Source: Pseudoscleropodium purum
Taxonomy: Eukaryota; Streptophyta; Bryopsida; Hypnales; Brachytheciaceae
DNA: 64,000 nt
Assembly: GCA_963969395.1 (NCBI GenBank)
Contig: OZ017795.1
Span: 6,696,001 to 6,760,000 of the forward strand
Reading direction: 5' to 3'
Below the pieces are notes generated by a model. That model made no database searches. It had not been told where the DNA came from and saw only the letters and a program-made list of their open reading frames with translations. Each line of letters opens with the position of its first letter. Position 1 is the stretch's first letter. Positions 23,002 through 34,704 of the stretch are shown in pieces. Both the position numbers and the translations under genes were made by a program.

Positions 23002-23220
23002 TTACAATTCTTCCTTCCAATTGTAATCTTGAGTAAATTTAATAGAACTAGTACTTGGAAATTTTTCTTTGAGATTGAGGCCCTGAAGGAGTGCCTCAAA
23101 TGCTAGATGTTTGGTTGGGGAGATGAGCTTTCTACACAATGTAGATTTGTTAGCACCCTCCTTGACAAAGTTCCAATCCCCGTAGAGGATCCATCCACAA
23201 TCCTTTAATAGACTAGTCAA
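23002..23220 (-). pseudogene. LINE endonuclease fragment
   Basis: Contains WILYGDWNFVKEGANKST, the GDfN.v....K motif of the apurinic-like endonuclease in plant LINEs. It lies upstream of the reverse transcriptase in the correct order and strand. Confidence 0.75.
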
Positions 23221-23654
23221 AAGCTCATTCCAAAGGTTTGTGCACTTCTATGAAGAGGTCGATGCATAAATATTAAGTATAGAAAGGTCATTGCCTAGGG
23301 TTCCTTTCAATCTTGCCCATTGGACATTGCTACACTGCAAAAAGCCAGAACTAGACACCATATGCTGAATGGTGGGGAAGACCTACATATACACTCCTTT
23401 ACTTGCCCCTACCTCGCCAATTTACATGGCCATAACAAGTAGATGCTTCCTAACAAAAGAATTTAGCTCTAGGCCAAATGGATTGGTCAAATGCCATAAG
23501 TCGATCACCTCTCAATTGATGTCCTTGGAGGCATAAAACATCCAAGCTTACTTCCGATGCCCAATAATAATTCAAATCAATGTCAACCTTTGAAAGACAA
23601 TTGACCTCTTGAAGACTTTGTATAAGGATTGTGACTATTATATTTGGAGAGGGG

Positions 23655-23784
23655 AACTAGTAGAAAACATCATTTTAGACAACAAAAAAGAGATGATGTT
23701 TTATGAAAATTTGCATTTGCAACAACACAATTTTCAGAAAATATCATCTTTTTTTGTTGTCTATAATGATGTTTTCTACTAGTG
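23655..23784. mobile_element. 130-bp CACTA-type MITE
   Basis: Inverted ends (A)ACTAGTAGAAAACATCAT and ATGATGTTTTCTACTAGTG. The first base is A where CACTA elements have C. GGG occurs on both sides (23652-23654, 23785-23787) as the 3-bp duplication. It is palindromic over most of its length and nested in the LINE. Confidence 0.82.
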
Positions 23785-24039
23785 GGGGTTCATCAAAAAT
23801 TGCAATAGGCTCCTAGTTGCCTCTCTTTCCACTGACCTTCTACTTGTAACACTTGTAGCACTTATACCAACCATTGTGCGACTGGAGGTGTTCCAACGAT
23901 ATTGCAAAAATGAAGCAGAGTGCCTTCAATCTAAAGAGAAGAAGATTTTTGTCCTTTGCTGTGGCTAGAGACTAGTAAGATGTTTTGGCTGAGGGATGAA
24001 GAAACCTCCATTACTCCACACACCTCCATACTCATAGTA

Positions 24040-25700
24040 TCATTCTAGGATTGTAATTTGTGAATGTTCTGGTAGAGAGTCAATGGTCAAAGATTGCCTA
24101 CATGTGAGAGGAATGGAGACATTGGAGTCTAGTTGTGGTAGATCAATGTTGTCATAGCAAACTTGTATGTACCTTGGGCCAATCAACCCAGTTCTGCGTG
24201 AGCTATCTTTCAATGCTAGCCATGAGAGTTTGGGTGCCGCTCTGTTTAAGTTGAGGCTAGGTCTTACTACAAATGGTGCCCGTATAAATACCATCTCAAA
24301 ATCCTCATTGGCATCTACCTAATTAGCTTCTTGCTCCATGGAAACAAACTTTGAAATACCACCTTTGTCTTGTACATTTAATAAAACAATTTCAAAGAGA
24401 CCTAGGGCTTAATTGCATATTAAATCCCTTGTACCTTGATGAGGAAAAGTAAAATATTTGATGCTGACACTTTTAACATGGATGAGGCATGAGAAGGCTC
24501 TAGTCTACAATTACATTGTTGCTAGCCAAGGCAACAAGGGCAATATGGATTGTAGGGGGGAGGGCGTACAACTCCTTTGTTTGTTTTTGTTCTACTTGCC
24601 GTGGAAGTGTGCCTGCTCCCATCTTATTCCACTATTTGTATACTATAGAGTTGACCTTGCTTAGCCCTTCTTTGCCTCAACATCAAGTTTCTCCATTGCC
24701 TCAATAACTTGCACTCTCTTGCCTGGCCTTATTGGGAGTGTAGGAGAACAACTTAAGACCGGAGGATTGCTTTGAAGAGGTGCCTGCTTTTGAAGCTTCT
24801 AATAGGGGTGGTTGTTGGGGGACCTTGATCCTTCTTTCTAACCCTTGAGCACGCATGCATTCACATGTCAAGGCAACTAGGTCCCAGAACTTTAGGAACT
24901 TTGTAAACCTTCTACCATCCATTCTACTCATATTCAAGTGTTAATCACTTAATCTCAAATGAGAATCACTCTTGTTATTTCTTTACAAGTTTGCTATATA
25001 GTCCTTGCTGCAAATATGAACCTTGCTGTCAATTGAATTTTTTATATCCTACCTCTTGGTTGTTGGAGAAGAGGTATTGCCTTTAGCTATCTATCTTCCA
25101 CCCCCTATTGCTTGGCTTAGACATTGTTGGATTCTCCAATTTCGGAGATATTGAAATTGGATTGCAATCGAGCAGGCACTTACTTGAGTGTAATTGAAGA
25201 TGGATTAGGTAGAATAGTCACTACCAATGAACCATTCTTTCCACCATTGTTTGAGCTCCTTTGTCCTTTTTCAGCTTCCTTGTCTCTTGGGTCTCTTTCC
25301 TTCGAACATTTTGCATGCCCAATACACTTCTTTACAATATATGAAGTAGATGGACAAGCACGAAACTGAATTGGAAGATTACAGTAGGTGACTTTGATAA
25401 TCTCTTTTTTCTAGTGAAATCGTTCATTAATACCAATTTGGTCTTCCAACCAAATCCCAACTTGAGACCAACACAAAAACTTTGGTTTATAGTGGATTTG
25501 TTTCGTATTTTGACCCCAAGTACTATGCCCAATCCACTTGTGAGTTTAGTAGCAACACCAAGAAATTCCCTTGGAATGTCTTTGAAGGTAATTCAAATTG
25601 GAAGCCTAAGGCTAAATGATTTATTAGTATTAAACCATGGAGTCCAAGTTTGGAGAATGCAGGATCCACTGAGATCCATGTGGAGTGAGCATTAATAACT
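24040..25700 (-). pseudogene. LINE ORF1 (DUF4283-type) remnant
   Basis: From about 25690 down, the minus strand encodes a TPWFN...PREFLGVATKLTSGLG-like stretch with a following CVGLKL segment. This matches the DUF4283 RNA-binding domain pattern of LINE ORF1 proteins. Further broken frames continue to 24040 without clear domains. Confidence 0.55.
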
Positions 25701-25820
25701 TTTAGATGATCATTGATTGCTTGCTTAGAATCTGGAAAAAAACACCCACTCTTAGTTCTTTCTAATGCTCACCCAATCACCTACAAGGTGACAAGGACCT
25801 ACAAGTATGCTACATATCTA

Positions 25821-26560
25821 GGGTGATTGCAAGAAAGACCTTTCCTTTTTGTATCACATTCAAAGTGATAGAATTGTTTTCATCTAGAACTTTTGAAGGT
25901 AGAACCCAATGAAATTGAAATCTTTATTGGAGATGGATAACTTTATTGTAATCACATGGCTTATTTTTTAGAAATAAAAAAAAATCATTTTATATTAAAA
26001 AGTCAATTTTGCTAATTTGTCACAATTTGAAGTTTATGTTTATTAGTACTCTGGAGTATCCAAAATTAATGATCTAGAGTTGAAATTTTTGTGGCTTATT
26101 TCTATAGTAGGCAGACATGTGAATACCAAAGAAAATCTAAAAATAAATTATCTAATGGCCTCTACATTTGTACAAATAGGACTCCCTACTGCATGCACTT
26201 CTAAATTTTCAAGATGGTTTTGACTTCATTTTTTTGATGAAATCTAATCATCAACAAGTCTTCAAAAATTCCTAATTTTAGTTTTTATTTATTTACGATT
26301 TATTGATTTTCTATTTATTATTAATTTTTACCTTGTTGTATTTATTTTCTATAACAATCTTTTTTTTTCCATACAATACTATTTCAATACTTGCAAATAG
26401 TTATAATACTCACAACGATTATTTTAGCTGTCAATTTTTTTGATCAATTGTTGAGATTGTTCTATCTCGTAGTATCTCTGGATATTCATAGTATTGAATT
26501 TCCAAAACTATAGTGTTGGCAAAATACTACAAAAAATAGGAGGTCTTTCTTGCAATCACC
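25821..26560 (+). repeat. GGTGATTGCAAGAAA-ended repeat, copy A
   Basis: Inverted ends GGGTGATTGCAAGAAAGACC and GGTCTTTCTTGCAATCACC, 740 bp apart. No coding capacity. No clear target duplication. Confidence 0.65.
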
Positions 26561-27003
26561 TTCCAAAGGAAGATGCTTATATAGAGAGTTTGCCACCCAC
26601 AAAGTAAGCCACAATAGAATGTTTTTGAAGATATTTAGTTTTTTTTGCATAAGATCTTGATTCACTTGGACCTTGACAATTGTGGTGTCGATGAAAAAAC
26701 CGATGTTGTTTTGTTCAAATCCCTTTGGAAGTTGCTCCCTTGACATTGCAATAGTCGGTGAAACTTGTTTCAATCCATGCTTCTCACCGCTACAATAAGC
26801 TCAAGGCTCTACCCAACCTTTGCTTTTAATTATTGTAGCTTGAATTTTGGTTTTGTCTAACATTGTAGATGTTATATGCACATGAACCACTCTCACCAAA
26901 TTGGCATAGGATGCCATCTTCCGTGAGATTCAAAACTAACCGTGAAATCGTCATCCTAAAAAACTTGCAAACTTGTCTCACCAGATTTTGACCTCATACT
27001 CAC
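26561..27003. other. Unassigned spacer
   Basis: The minus strand has an open frame of 95 codons (26486-26773) crossing into the neighbouring repeat. I do not recognise it. Confidence 0.3.
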
Positions 27004-27007
27004 TCAA

Positions 27008-27737
27008 GGGTGATTGCAAGAAACACTTGTCTTTTTTGTATATCCCCTTGGTCTCCTTGGAGATGTTTTTCCTCATAACTTTTGTGGTTAAGTTTTTTTT
27101 AGCTAGAATTTGGAAGAGAGGTGCATGTTGTTGATCTAGACATTCCATAATTTTTTCAATTTAAAAAATAATAATTTATCATTTTTAAGGTGGCCCCAAT
27201 TAGGTGTCTACCTTGGCTATTTTGGGGGGGTTCTTAGTCCTATTTGGGGACCAAAAAAACGATTTTGAATCCAAGGTTTCTCCATGTTATAGGTGGGCTA
27301 ACATTCTAAAGACATCTGATGAGATTTTTGGCAAAGAACTGGTATAAGGACTGCACATAGGTTGAAAGTAAACATTGTTTGTGCAAACACTATGAAGAAG
27401 GGAAAATGTTTTATGATGATTTTTTTTGTTTACATAGGACCAGAGAAAAGATGAAAAAAATTTGTTTTTTTCTTTGAATTTTTTGAATTTTTTTACTATT
27501 TTTTAAAATCAAATTCAAAAGCATCTATTTTGTTGCATTTTTCTAGGCCTCTTTTGTTGTGCATAACTTTTAGAGATAAATTTTTCTAGGTCTGAATTTT
27601 TATAAATATAATATTACAAATGCTTTACAAATTATCCATGTTTTATTGTATTTAAAAAAAATTATTCCAAAAGTCATAGTACTACAAAAATAAAGCTAGT
27701 TTGAACCAAAACAAACAAGTGTTTCTTGCAATCACCC
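27008..27737 (+). repeat. GGTGATTGCAAGAAA-ended repeat, copy B
   Basis: Inverted ends GGGTGATTGCAAGAAACACT and AGTGTTTCTTGCAATCACCC (approximate). TCAA occurs on both sides (27004-27007, 27738-27741), a possible 4-bp target duplication. A solitary end of the same type occurs near 28325-28345. Confidence 0.65.
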
Positions 27738-27741
27738 TCAA

Positions 27742-28570
27742 GGGAGTTTCAGAGATAAAATGTAGATTAGAATCCCACATTTGAAAGATGGTTGAAAACC
27801 ACAATTATCCTAAGTATCATTGATCATAATCTTCACACAACAAGCCCATTTTGTACGAGCAACAACGTTGACCCTCTATAGTGCTATCTGATGTAGATAA
27901 AAGTTTGAAAGTCACTTTAAATGACTTGAAACTTTACGATAATGTAGATCAACTACTCAAATATTTATATATCAATTATCATCAACATCTACTTAAGATA
28001 CTTTTCAACTTTTGTGGACTTTTTCCTACTACTAACTTATAAATGACTACTCTATTTCACAATTTCTCTCCCAATTGCTATTTTTCCCATTAGAAATTGA
28101 GATTAAGTTTAAAGCTTATAAATTTTTTATAAAATGCTTATAAAGATGTAAGCCACATACTCACCAATTTTATAATCATATAATGAAAAAGGTCTACTTG
28201 AAATATGTTTTTACAAAAATTGCTACCTTAGACCCAATAGATATTAGTCAACATTTTCTACTTCAATACTTCATAACTAGTTAACTACTGATTTGTAAAA
28301 GATGATATTCCAAAATCTCTTGTACCAAAGTGATTGCAAGAGCACTTGACTTGTTGATTTTACTACATTAGCCAATTTTCAACATTTTTCTTAGGAATAA
28401 ATTAGAAAACAATCTTGATGAGTCCAAACTATTGTAATAGACATTAAATTTATTAGATTTTGATTCTAAAATTTGTACCATACATCAACACAATGCTCTA
28501 TCCCGTGCTCTAAGTACTAGGACATATATAAATTTATGATTTTACGTTAACTTGCACATCCTAAAATGTG
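27742..28570. other. AT-rich spacer
   Basis: No gene is visible. A single family terminus (GTGATTGCAAGAGCAC) near 28330 suggests a truncated repeat copy. Confidence 0.4.
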
Positions 28571-28573
28571 TCA

Positions 28574-28703
28574 AAGTAGTAGAATATTGCCAATTTAATG
28601 AAATTGACCTTTAATTTAAGTAAGTGTAGGAGTGCCAAAGCACTGAAGTAGTGGAGTACTGCGAATATAACGAAATTTACATTAACGTAATTAAGTGCAG
28701 GAG
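28574..28703 (+). repeat. Two-copy direct repeat downstream of the peroxidase
   Basis: A unit of about 60-75 bp occurs twice (about 28574-28632 and 28649-28703). Shared landmarks are AAGTAGT(A/G)GA(A/G)TA, then GAAATT(G/T)AC, then TTAAGTG(T/C)AGGAG. Confidence 0.6.
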
Positions 28704-29462
28704 ACTAGGAGTTCCCGGTTAATTGGAGCCTCTCCAGTTGGCCCTCTAAGTGTCCAATTCTCTACCTCCTCACCTTGAGCCATTAATTGAACAATACTAT
28801 AGCTAGCCATAAATCAGTAGCACAATATATTTAAGCATTGAATCAATGCCAATGAAAGAATATCATCTATCCACCAGCAACTGCATGAGCCACCGGCGCG
28901 GAAACTCTACCCTGACTGTTGAACAGAGCTTCTGGCCTACCTTAATACTACTCTGGCTCATATGTTCCCGTGGAGTAAAATCAATGCTATCAAAATAAAT
29001 TGAATCCGTTTCAGCTCTCACTAGAACTTCCTGTGTCGATCTAGCAGGCTTCGGAAGCAAACAGACTCGCTCCTCTATTTCAATTCACCGGCCCAGACTT
29101 CTTCAACTACAAGACAGTCGGCGTTTTCCTTCACCATCAGAGCACGTACTACACTAGCGTATAACTAATATCTTCTACCCCACACTAATTGAACAAGTTA
29201 TGTGAACGCCAAGCTTGGCATCTTTCACAAAAAAGAACTGATATTCCCGGAAGCCCAAGTGCTAATCCTAGCCCCAAGCAAAGCCAATACTACAGTGCGA
29301 AGTCGACTCGAACTGGTAGATCGACCCCATCGACCCCGTCCGATTTCGACTAGTAGTAGCAGCAGTCGATCGATCGCAACTCCCAAGGCCAATCAGTAAT
29401 TTTTTGAATTATTCGCTTATCAGCAGACTTGCATGTGGATTAGGGAGCGTCGTCTCGATATA

Positions 29463-31585
29463 TCAATACGGGTTGAGAGTGGAGCACTTCTTGCGAATCT
29501 CGCCCTGGGTGCCGGTCAGAGGCTTGATTTCGCTCAGCTTCTGGTACGCCACCGTGAACGTCTTCTTCCAGGCGTTGGCGTCCGCGGCGTACAGCTTCAC
29601 GTAGGGCAAGGTGCGGGGGTCCCAGATGAGGTTGTCGTCGACCTTCATGACGCCCTGTCGTTTCAGCAGGATGATGAAGTAGTGGTTGTCGAAGGTGAGT
29701 GGGGACTCCGGGTCGTTGCGGATGTACGTGAAGTGTGTGCTGGTCGGGTGCACGGGGCAGCGCGTCTTCAGCGTCTTGGCGAACTTGGAGCTCAACTTGG
29801 GGTCGAACGAGGGGTAGATTCGATTCCAGAAGCTCACGCAGTGAGCTCGGCCCACCGTGTGTCCACCTGCATGCAACAATATCCAATAATCTCATACATT
29901 AGTGAAATAAGTGACATTGGAATGAAAATTGCAACGTTAAGCTAGTGCTCCGAAGTCCATATTCTGGAGTGTTTCTGAGACAGTGATGTGCGCAAATAAT
30001 TTCTCATTCATCTAAAGTAATTCTTAAATCTTTAAAAATCAACCTTTCCTCTACGACCAATCTGATGAAATTGAGGTACGTTATATAATTATAAGATATT
30101 GATATCAGCAGAAATGTGCAAACTTTCGAAAAAGGATTTGGGCGATGAAGGGTTAAAGAGCACAGAACTCTAAAGACTGCCAGACTGGCATAGACGATAG
30201 ATCCGAAGTCATGACGATCAATGTGATTCTTTTCTCCATGAGCAGGTCTTGATCGATTACAATCCTAATCGCTCGAGAGATGGAACCAGTGAGAATATTA
30301 GTATTAATGGTACCAGAACTGTAACGTTCAAGTGTGCAGAAGCTCTGAACTTAAATGAAACTAGGACTGGGAAGGGTCCAAAGGTCTAAAAACTAGATTT
30401 CCTGACTCTAGGGCTGAAAGAGATCTGAAGTTTCAATCAGGCTACTGAAACTGAGCCAATTTTCATTGGAATCCGCCATTTTAGCGAATTAATATGAGTT
30501 TTCTACTTGCCTGAAAACTTGGGAATTGGTTAACATTCACTTACCCATAAGAGCAACAGCCTCTGCGGTGTTGATGCCAATGTTCTTGAAGAATAGCAAC
30601 AGCTCATCCACAGTGGCATAAGGGAGGAGAAGCTTGTCTGCGGAAGATTTCAAGCTGATGCGGCTGTCCCTTCGCCCAGTCTTGACCTTGATGTAGGGTC
30701 CTCCCATCTGCGATTGATCAACACAATCAGCTTCATTAATTATATGAAATATTCACTAGTATATACGGAAGGTTTGGAAATTTCTGAACGTACTCATCTA
30801 AACAGCGTCTATTTATTAATTTTTTTTTATTAGAAGACGTACCACATTGACAGCCGCAGCTCCAGCCACAGCCAACACATCGGCACAAGACACAACACGT
30901 TTCGGACAGGCAGCGTCCACCGCAATCTTGATGTCATTGATGTACTTGCTGTTCCTCATGCCCACTTGGGTCACTGAGTCCTTCTCCGATGTGTTGCTCG
31001 GGAAGTTGGTCGACACCAGCAGGAAGGACGCATCAGCGCCCTGAAAGGCCACAAACATCACACGTCAGAAAATAATCAAGCCTCATATTCTACATAACGG
31101 CAGATTTTAGAGAATTTAGCACCGTTTCTTTCAATGTCCAACTGAAAGCTCAAATCTATACCAGTCCTAGTCTTTAAAGCTCTGAGCGCTGAAACGTCTC
31201 AATTTTGGTGCAGCTCCGAAACATGCCATTCTAAAGAACATTAGCGTTCAATCATATTAAAAATATATGTTACTACCACCCTAAGAAGTTTGATTTTGAT
31301 CAAGCTGGTACATAGAAAGTGGTGACAGCAGAGGAGATGATGCAGATCGAGTGTCCTTACGTTGAAGAAATCGTGGAAAGCCCAGCGGACCATCGAAATG
31401 GCGGTGTTGTTCAGAGGAGAGTGAAACAGCTTCGACACATACTTGTAAACTTCCGCCTCCATTTGAGGACAACTCTTGGAGTAAAAATTCTCCACGAGAG
31501 GGCTGTTAGCTTCTGCCACGTTGACAGAGCCCATTGCCCAAACCAGGACCACAAGAGACACCACAGCTCCAGCACGGGATGCCAT
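29463..31585 (-). CDS. Class III plant peroxidase, secreted, four exons
   Basis: Coding exons on the minus strand are 31585-31361, 31040-30843, 30707-30545 and 29866-29463. All introns are GT/AG (320, 135 and 678 bp), and joining them gives an uninterrupted 329-residue protein, the usual family length. Class III peroxidases oxidise phenolics with H2O2 in the wall or vacuole. Residues 1-26 form a signal peptide (MASRAG start, hydrophobic core, AEA). Distal Arg67 and His71 lie in RWAFHD. Proximal His198 lies in GGHTVGRAHC. GGPYIKVKTGRRD and LTGTQGEIRKKC are also typical. From memory it resembles the conserved Prx42/Prx21-like group. Six of the eight conserved cysteines are present (C39, C120, C127, C205, C229 and one near the C-terminus). 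The pair around the distal calcium loop is missing: FHDFFN-GADAS replaces FHDCFVxGCDAS. An upstream in-frame ATG (31615) would only add residues before the signal peptide. Confidence 0.93.
30305..30510 (+). repeat. Degenerate ~170-bp module inside peroxidase intron 3
   Basis: Carries the shared order CAGA(A)GCTCTGAA, ACTAGGACTGGGAAG, then a gap, then GCCATTTTAGCGAATTAAT. The same order is seen in copies at 34705-34850 (reverse), 35150-35690 and 36500-36660. Confidence 0.5.
31110..31250 (-). repeat. Degenerate ~170-bp module inside peroxidase intron 1
   Basis: On the minus strand, GTTTCGGAGCTGCACCAAAA, then CAGAGCTTTAAAGACTAGGA, then CTGGTATAGATTTGAG. It parallels the module at 34705-34850 and that at 35190-35330. 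Confidence 0.5.
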
Positions 31586-31920
31586 TTTCAGTTTTCTGAG
31601 TAGCACCAAGATCATACAATGTGTAAGAAGAAGGAAAAATCAAAATAGGGTGAGAGTGTCGATCAAATCACTATCAATTCTTCTTCTTCCTAATCAAACT
31701 CACTGCTAGTGTACTGAGCTCACAGCTACCGAGAGGTGCAACAACTAGTGCTATCCTTCACTAGAATTATGACATTTGTGACTGGAAATATCAAAATAAG
31801 CACTAACTCACGATGGATGAAAGCGCTAGAGGGGAAGTAGTACGCTTGCTAGATATGATCAGGCTTCCGATCGACTGTGCAGGCTCTGCAAGCGATGGCT
31901 TTCACAATGGAAACCCGTTT

Positions 31921-31932
31921 CATATATAGCTA
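31921..31932 (-). promoter_or_regulatory. Probable TATA box of the peroxidase gene
   Basis: On the minus strand GCTATATATGAAAC lies about 340 bp upstream of the start codon, in a plausible place for a promoter with a 5' UTR of about 300 nt. Confidence 0.45.
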
Positions 31933-31959
31933 GGGGGTCCGGAGCCATGGGAGCAAAAC

Positions 31960-34700
31960 TTGCAATCGTGTGCAGATATCAGGGATTCGAACTGCCATTG
32001 GCCATTGCAACAGTCAACTACAATGGTCAACCTCCAATTGCTCAACCAATTCTATACCCGGGATGGAATCTCCTATTTCCTTGGTTTCGGCACGTGCTGG
32101 CCACAGTTTAACAGCATCGACGGAGCCAACTTCCCGAATTCAGTATATTCAAGCTTCACGAACTCACCGACCCAATATTTTTTAAATGGCGGAATTCAAT
32201 GAAAATGGCGAAGCTTCAGACACGAGTCCCCTGATAACTCAGATATCTAAACAAATCCTTGTTTCGGCAGTAAAAAATCACGATTTCGGAGCTTTGAAAT
32301 ACGTCATTTTAACGAATGTCACCATAGTACTGCTCTTGGTATCAACGTTCTTTGAAGGAAGGTCATTTATGCCAGAGCAATGTCACATTGCAATCTACAT
32401 TGGGGAATGGATGAAAAGTACTAACTTAAAACCTCATAGTTGTGAATACAATAGGTTTCAATGAAACGAATGGACAGGTGCTCTTCACTTGACTGAAACC
32501 CTAATCTAAACGAGTCTTGTTAATGTTTCATATTTTCAAAATCTTTTCATTCCTCCGTTCGAAGCACATTGCTAAACAATATTTAGATGCATTCTCGTAA
32601 TAAATTGCACTTGTGTTGAAATCTTAATAAATGTGGACTGGAATGTACTTTTTGAGTGCACTGATGGCAATACTCTGAATCTGAAACTGCCTATCATTAC
32701 TAGGTTTTGTTTAATTAATTTTGATTAGTAATGCCTAATGTATTCCTTGCATGCTGATCATTTACATAATTTACTCTTATGCACTTGAGTAACAATAGTC
32801 TACAATCGGTACTCTTTACGTTTCATAAAAAGGACTTATGAGTGTTGAAACTTTCTGCAGTAACTTGGGAAAAGAAATCACATCCATGTTCATATTTGTT
32901 ACATCAGAGTAACTTCACAAAATTGGTCCATCTGAAAAGAGGGCTCTTACTCGGACCCAAGCAATTTCAGACACCCATCTAGCATTGGATCAGTTTGAGA
33001 CACTCATCTTAACTCTCATACCGATATCTGTATGTATTTGATTTTAAATATATAATCCAAATATACTAGATTTTAGAGCTCCAGCGTTTCGGCAAAGCCT
33101 CTCAACTAGGAAAAGAAGCGGTTTAGGTCACTTTCTCATCTGAAATCTGAGATGACATTAAAATCTCCTATATAAATCTCCTGCCTAGATTTTAGACCAC
33201 AGAGGTTTCAACACCCATATGAACATTTGAAAGTTTTAATTTTCACCTGGCACATTTTAGCAGAATGAAATTAGCGAAAATAACGAATGCAGGATGCGGT
33301 CATGAGGTTATCCTGTGCTCCGGTAATGCTTCAGTAATTCTACGGACAACGGTTTCGTAAGAAAATTATACACTGAATCAGTTATATGTTTCTACCAATG
33401 ACGTTACAGATTATAACAACCTAAAGTTTTTTATTTTTTTGAAACGAATCTTGGCAAATCTACCTGGTTACATTGCTAATGAAAGACACAGGATGAAATG
33501 CGGTATCTTGGGCGAAATCGCAGAACCTCAGGTAAAGGACATGGTTAATTTTCTTTAAGCTCCATGTATCCTTCCACCTGTACCCAAACCCGGGGATCGG
33601 CGTAATACATGCACAGTGTTGGACCAAAATTAGAGGAGCTCCGAAGGTGGCTTACGAAATCACTGGTGATCTGGCTCCAAATCTTTCTGAAATCCTTCCA
33701 TGGAACCCAAAATAAGCCTTCAATTGACCATCTATGGATTGATCGATGCTCGTTACGCTCGTAACTCTTCCATGATGAAAAAAAAGACGGAAGGTGCTGA
33801 AATGCAGGATTCTTCTTTGACCAACAACGGTTACACTGGTCAATGCATGCTTTGGGGGGGATACCTGCTAACCGCCTGCATTCCTTGTCGCCTTGGCAGG
33901 TACAGACCATGGTCGCAACTGGGTAATTGATTATTTTATGGGTGAACATGTGGAAGTACCCTAATTCATGCTCGGAGTTTCCCCTTTCAACTGGAACCTT
34001 TCGGAAAGCCCAGCATGGAATCTTTATGACTTGCGGATGACTCGGAATGAAAATTAGGTCACATCAAGACTTCTATCATTATTCGTATCTAGACAGATGT
34101 GCCTACTGTTCATTTGGCTTCCAAAGGGATCTGAATCAGCCTATAACCTGCACACGAGTGAGGGCAGTTTCGGTATTCCCGGAACTCCCCAAGCTTTCAG
34201 CTGGAATTTTTTTATTGTTTCATTTATTTAAATTGAACGATCAGTAGCCTTCAATGGAGTATAGAAGAACAGAAAAACTTAAGGAGATCAATCCGGATCC
34301 CAGACAAACCTGGGCCATTCAGCTGAAATTGATCAAGAGAATATATCGTTCTTCTTGCATTGCAGATTATTTTTTTAGTATCAATGTTATTGCAATCTGC
34401 GTTGGTTACATCTACTTGATTTGTAGAGTTCTTGAGGATCTGCTCTCCAAGAGTTAGTGATTACGATCAATTTTGTCTGTCAAACCTCGAAATTTATCCG
34501 GTCACTCAGGTCCAGAGTCCAGATGCGCAAGGAAGTACTTTTCAGTCTTCACAACCAAGCTCCAGAATTGTGTGATCTAGAAGAAAAATCCGAATGAGGC
34601 AGCTATGATTTTGGATGATCGGATGGAGGAGAAAAATAATTTCCTCGATGCTCAGCATAGGAAAAGAAACCAACATCAATGCTCGTTAGAGTGGTGGATG
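31960..34700. other. Region upstream of the peroxidase without a supported gene
   Basis: Open frames at 31960-32202, 32186-32464 (+) and 33545-33949 (-) have no domain I recognise. The last is cysteine-rich near its start but overlaps random frames on the other strand. A reverse copy of the ~170-bp module may lie at about 33060-33290. Confidence 0.35.
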
Positions 34701-34704
34701 TCAC

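Larger units (their letters stand above)
18278..25790 (-). mobile_element. Degenerate L1-type LINE retrotransposon
   Basis: Read on the minus strand this is a complete but dead plant LINE. Order is DUF4283-type ORF1 (about 25700-24000), endonuclease (about 23220), reverse transcriptase (21650-20700), zinc-knuckle zf-RVT end (18830-18650), and an A-tail seen as T-rich sequence at 18278-18295. Many stops and frameshifts interrupt it. Three younger elements sit inside it: CACTA MITEs at 19791 and 23655 and a TTAA-flanked repeat at 21909. I found no target duplication. The 5' limit is approximate. Confidence 0.8.

Noticed and set aside
29433..29945. 170-codon + strand frame
   Set aside because: Antisense to the last peroxidase exon. 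The minus-strand reading has all the family motifs.
33545..33949. 134-codon minus-strand frame with several cysteines
   Set aside because: No recognisable domain, no start context or conserved motif, and overlapping frames on the other strand. Possible but unsupported.
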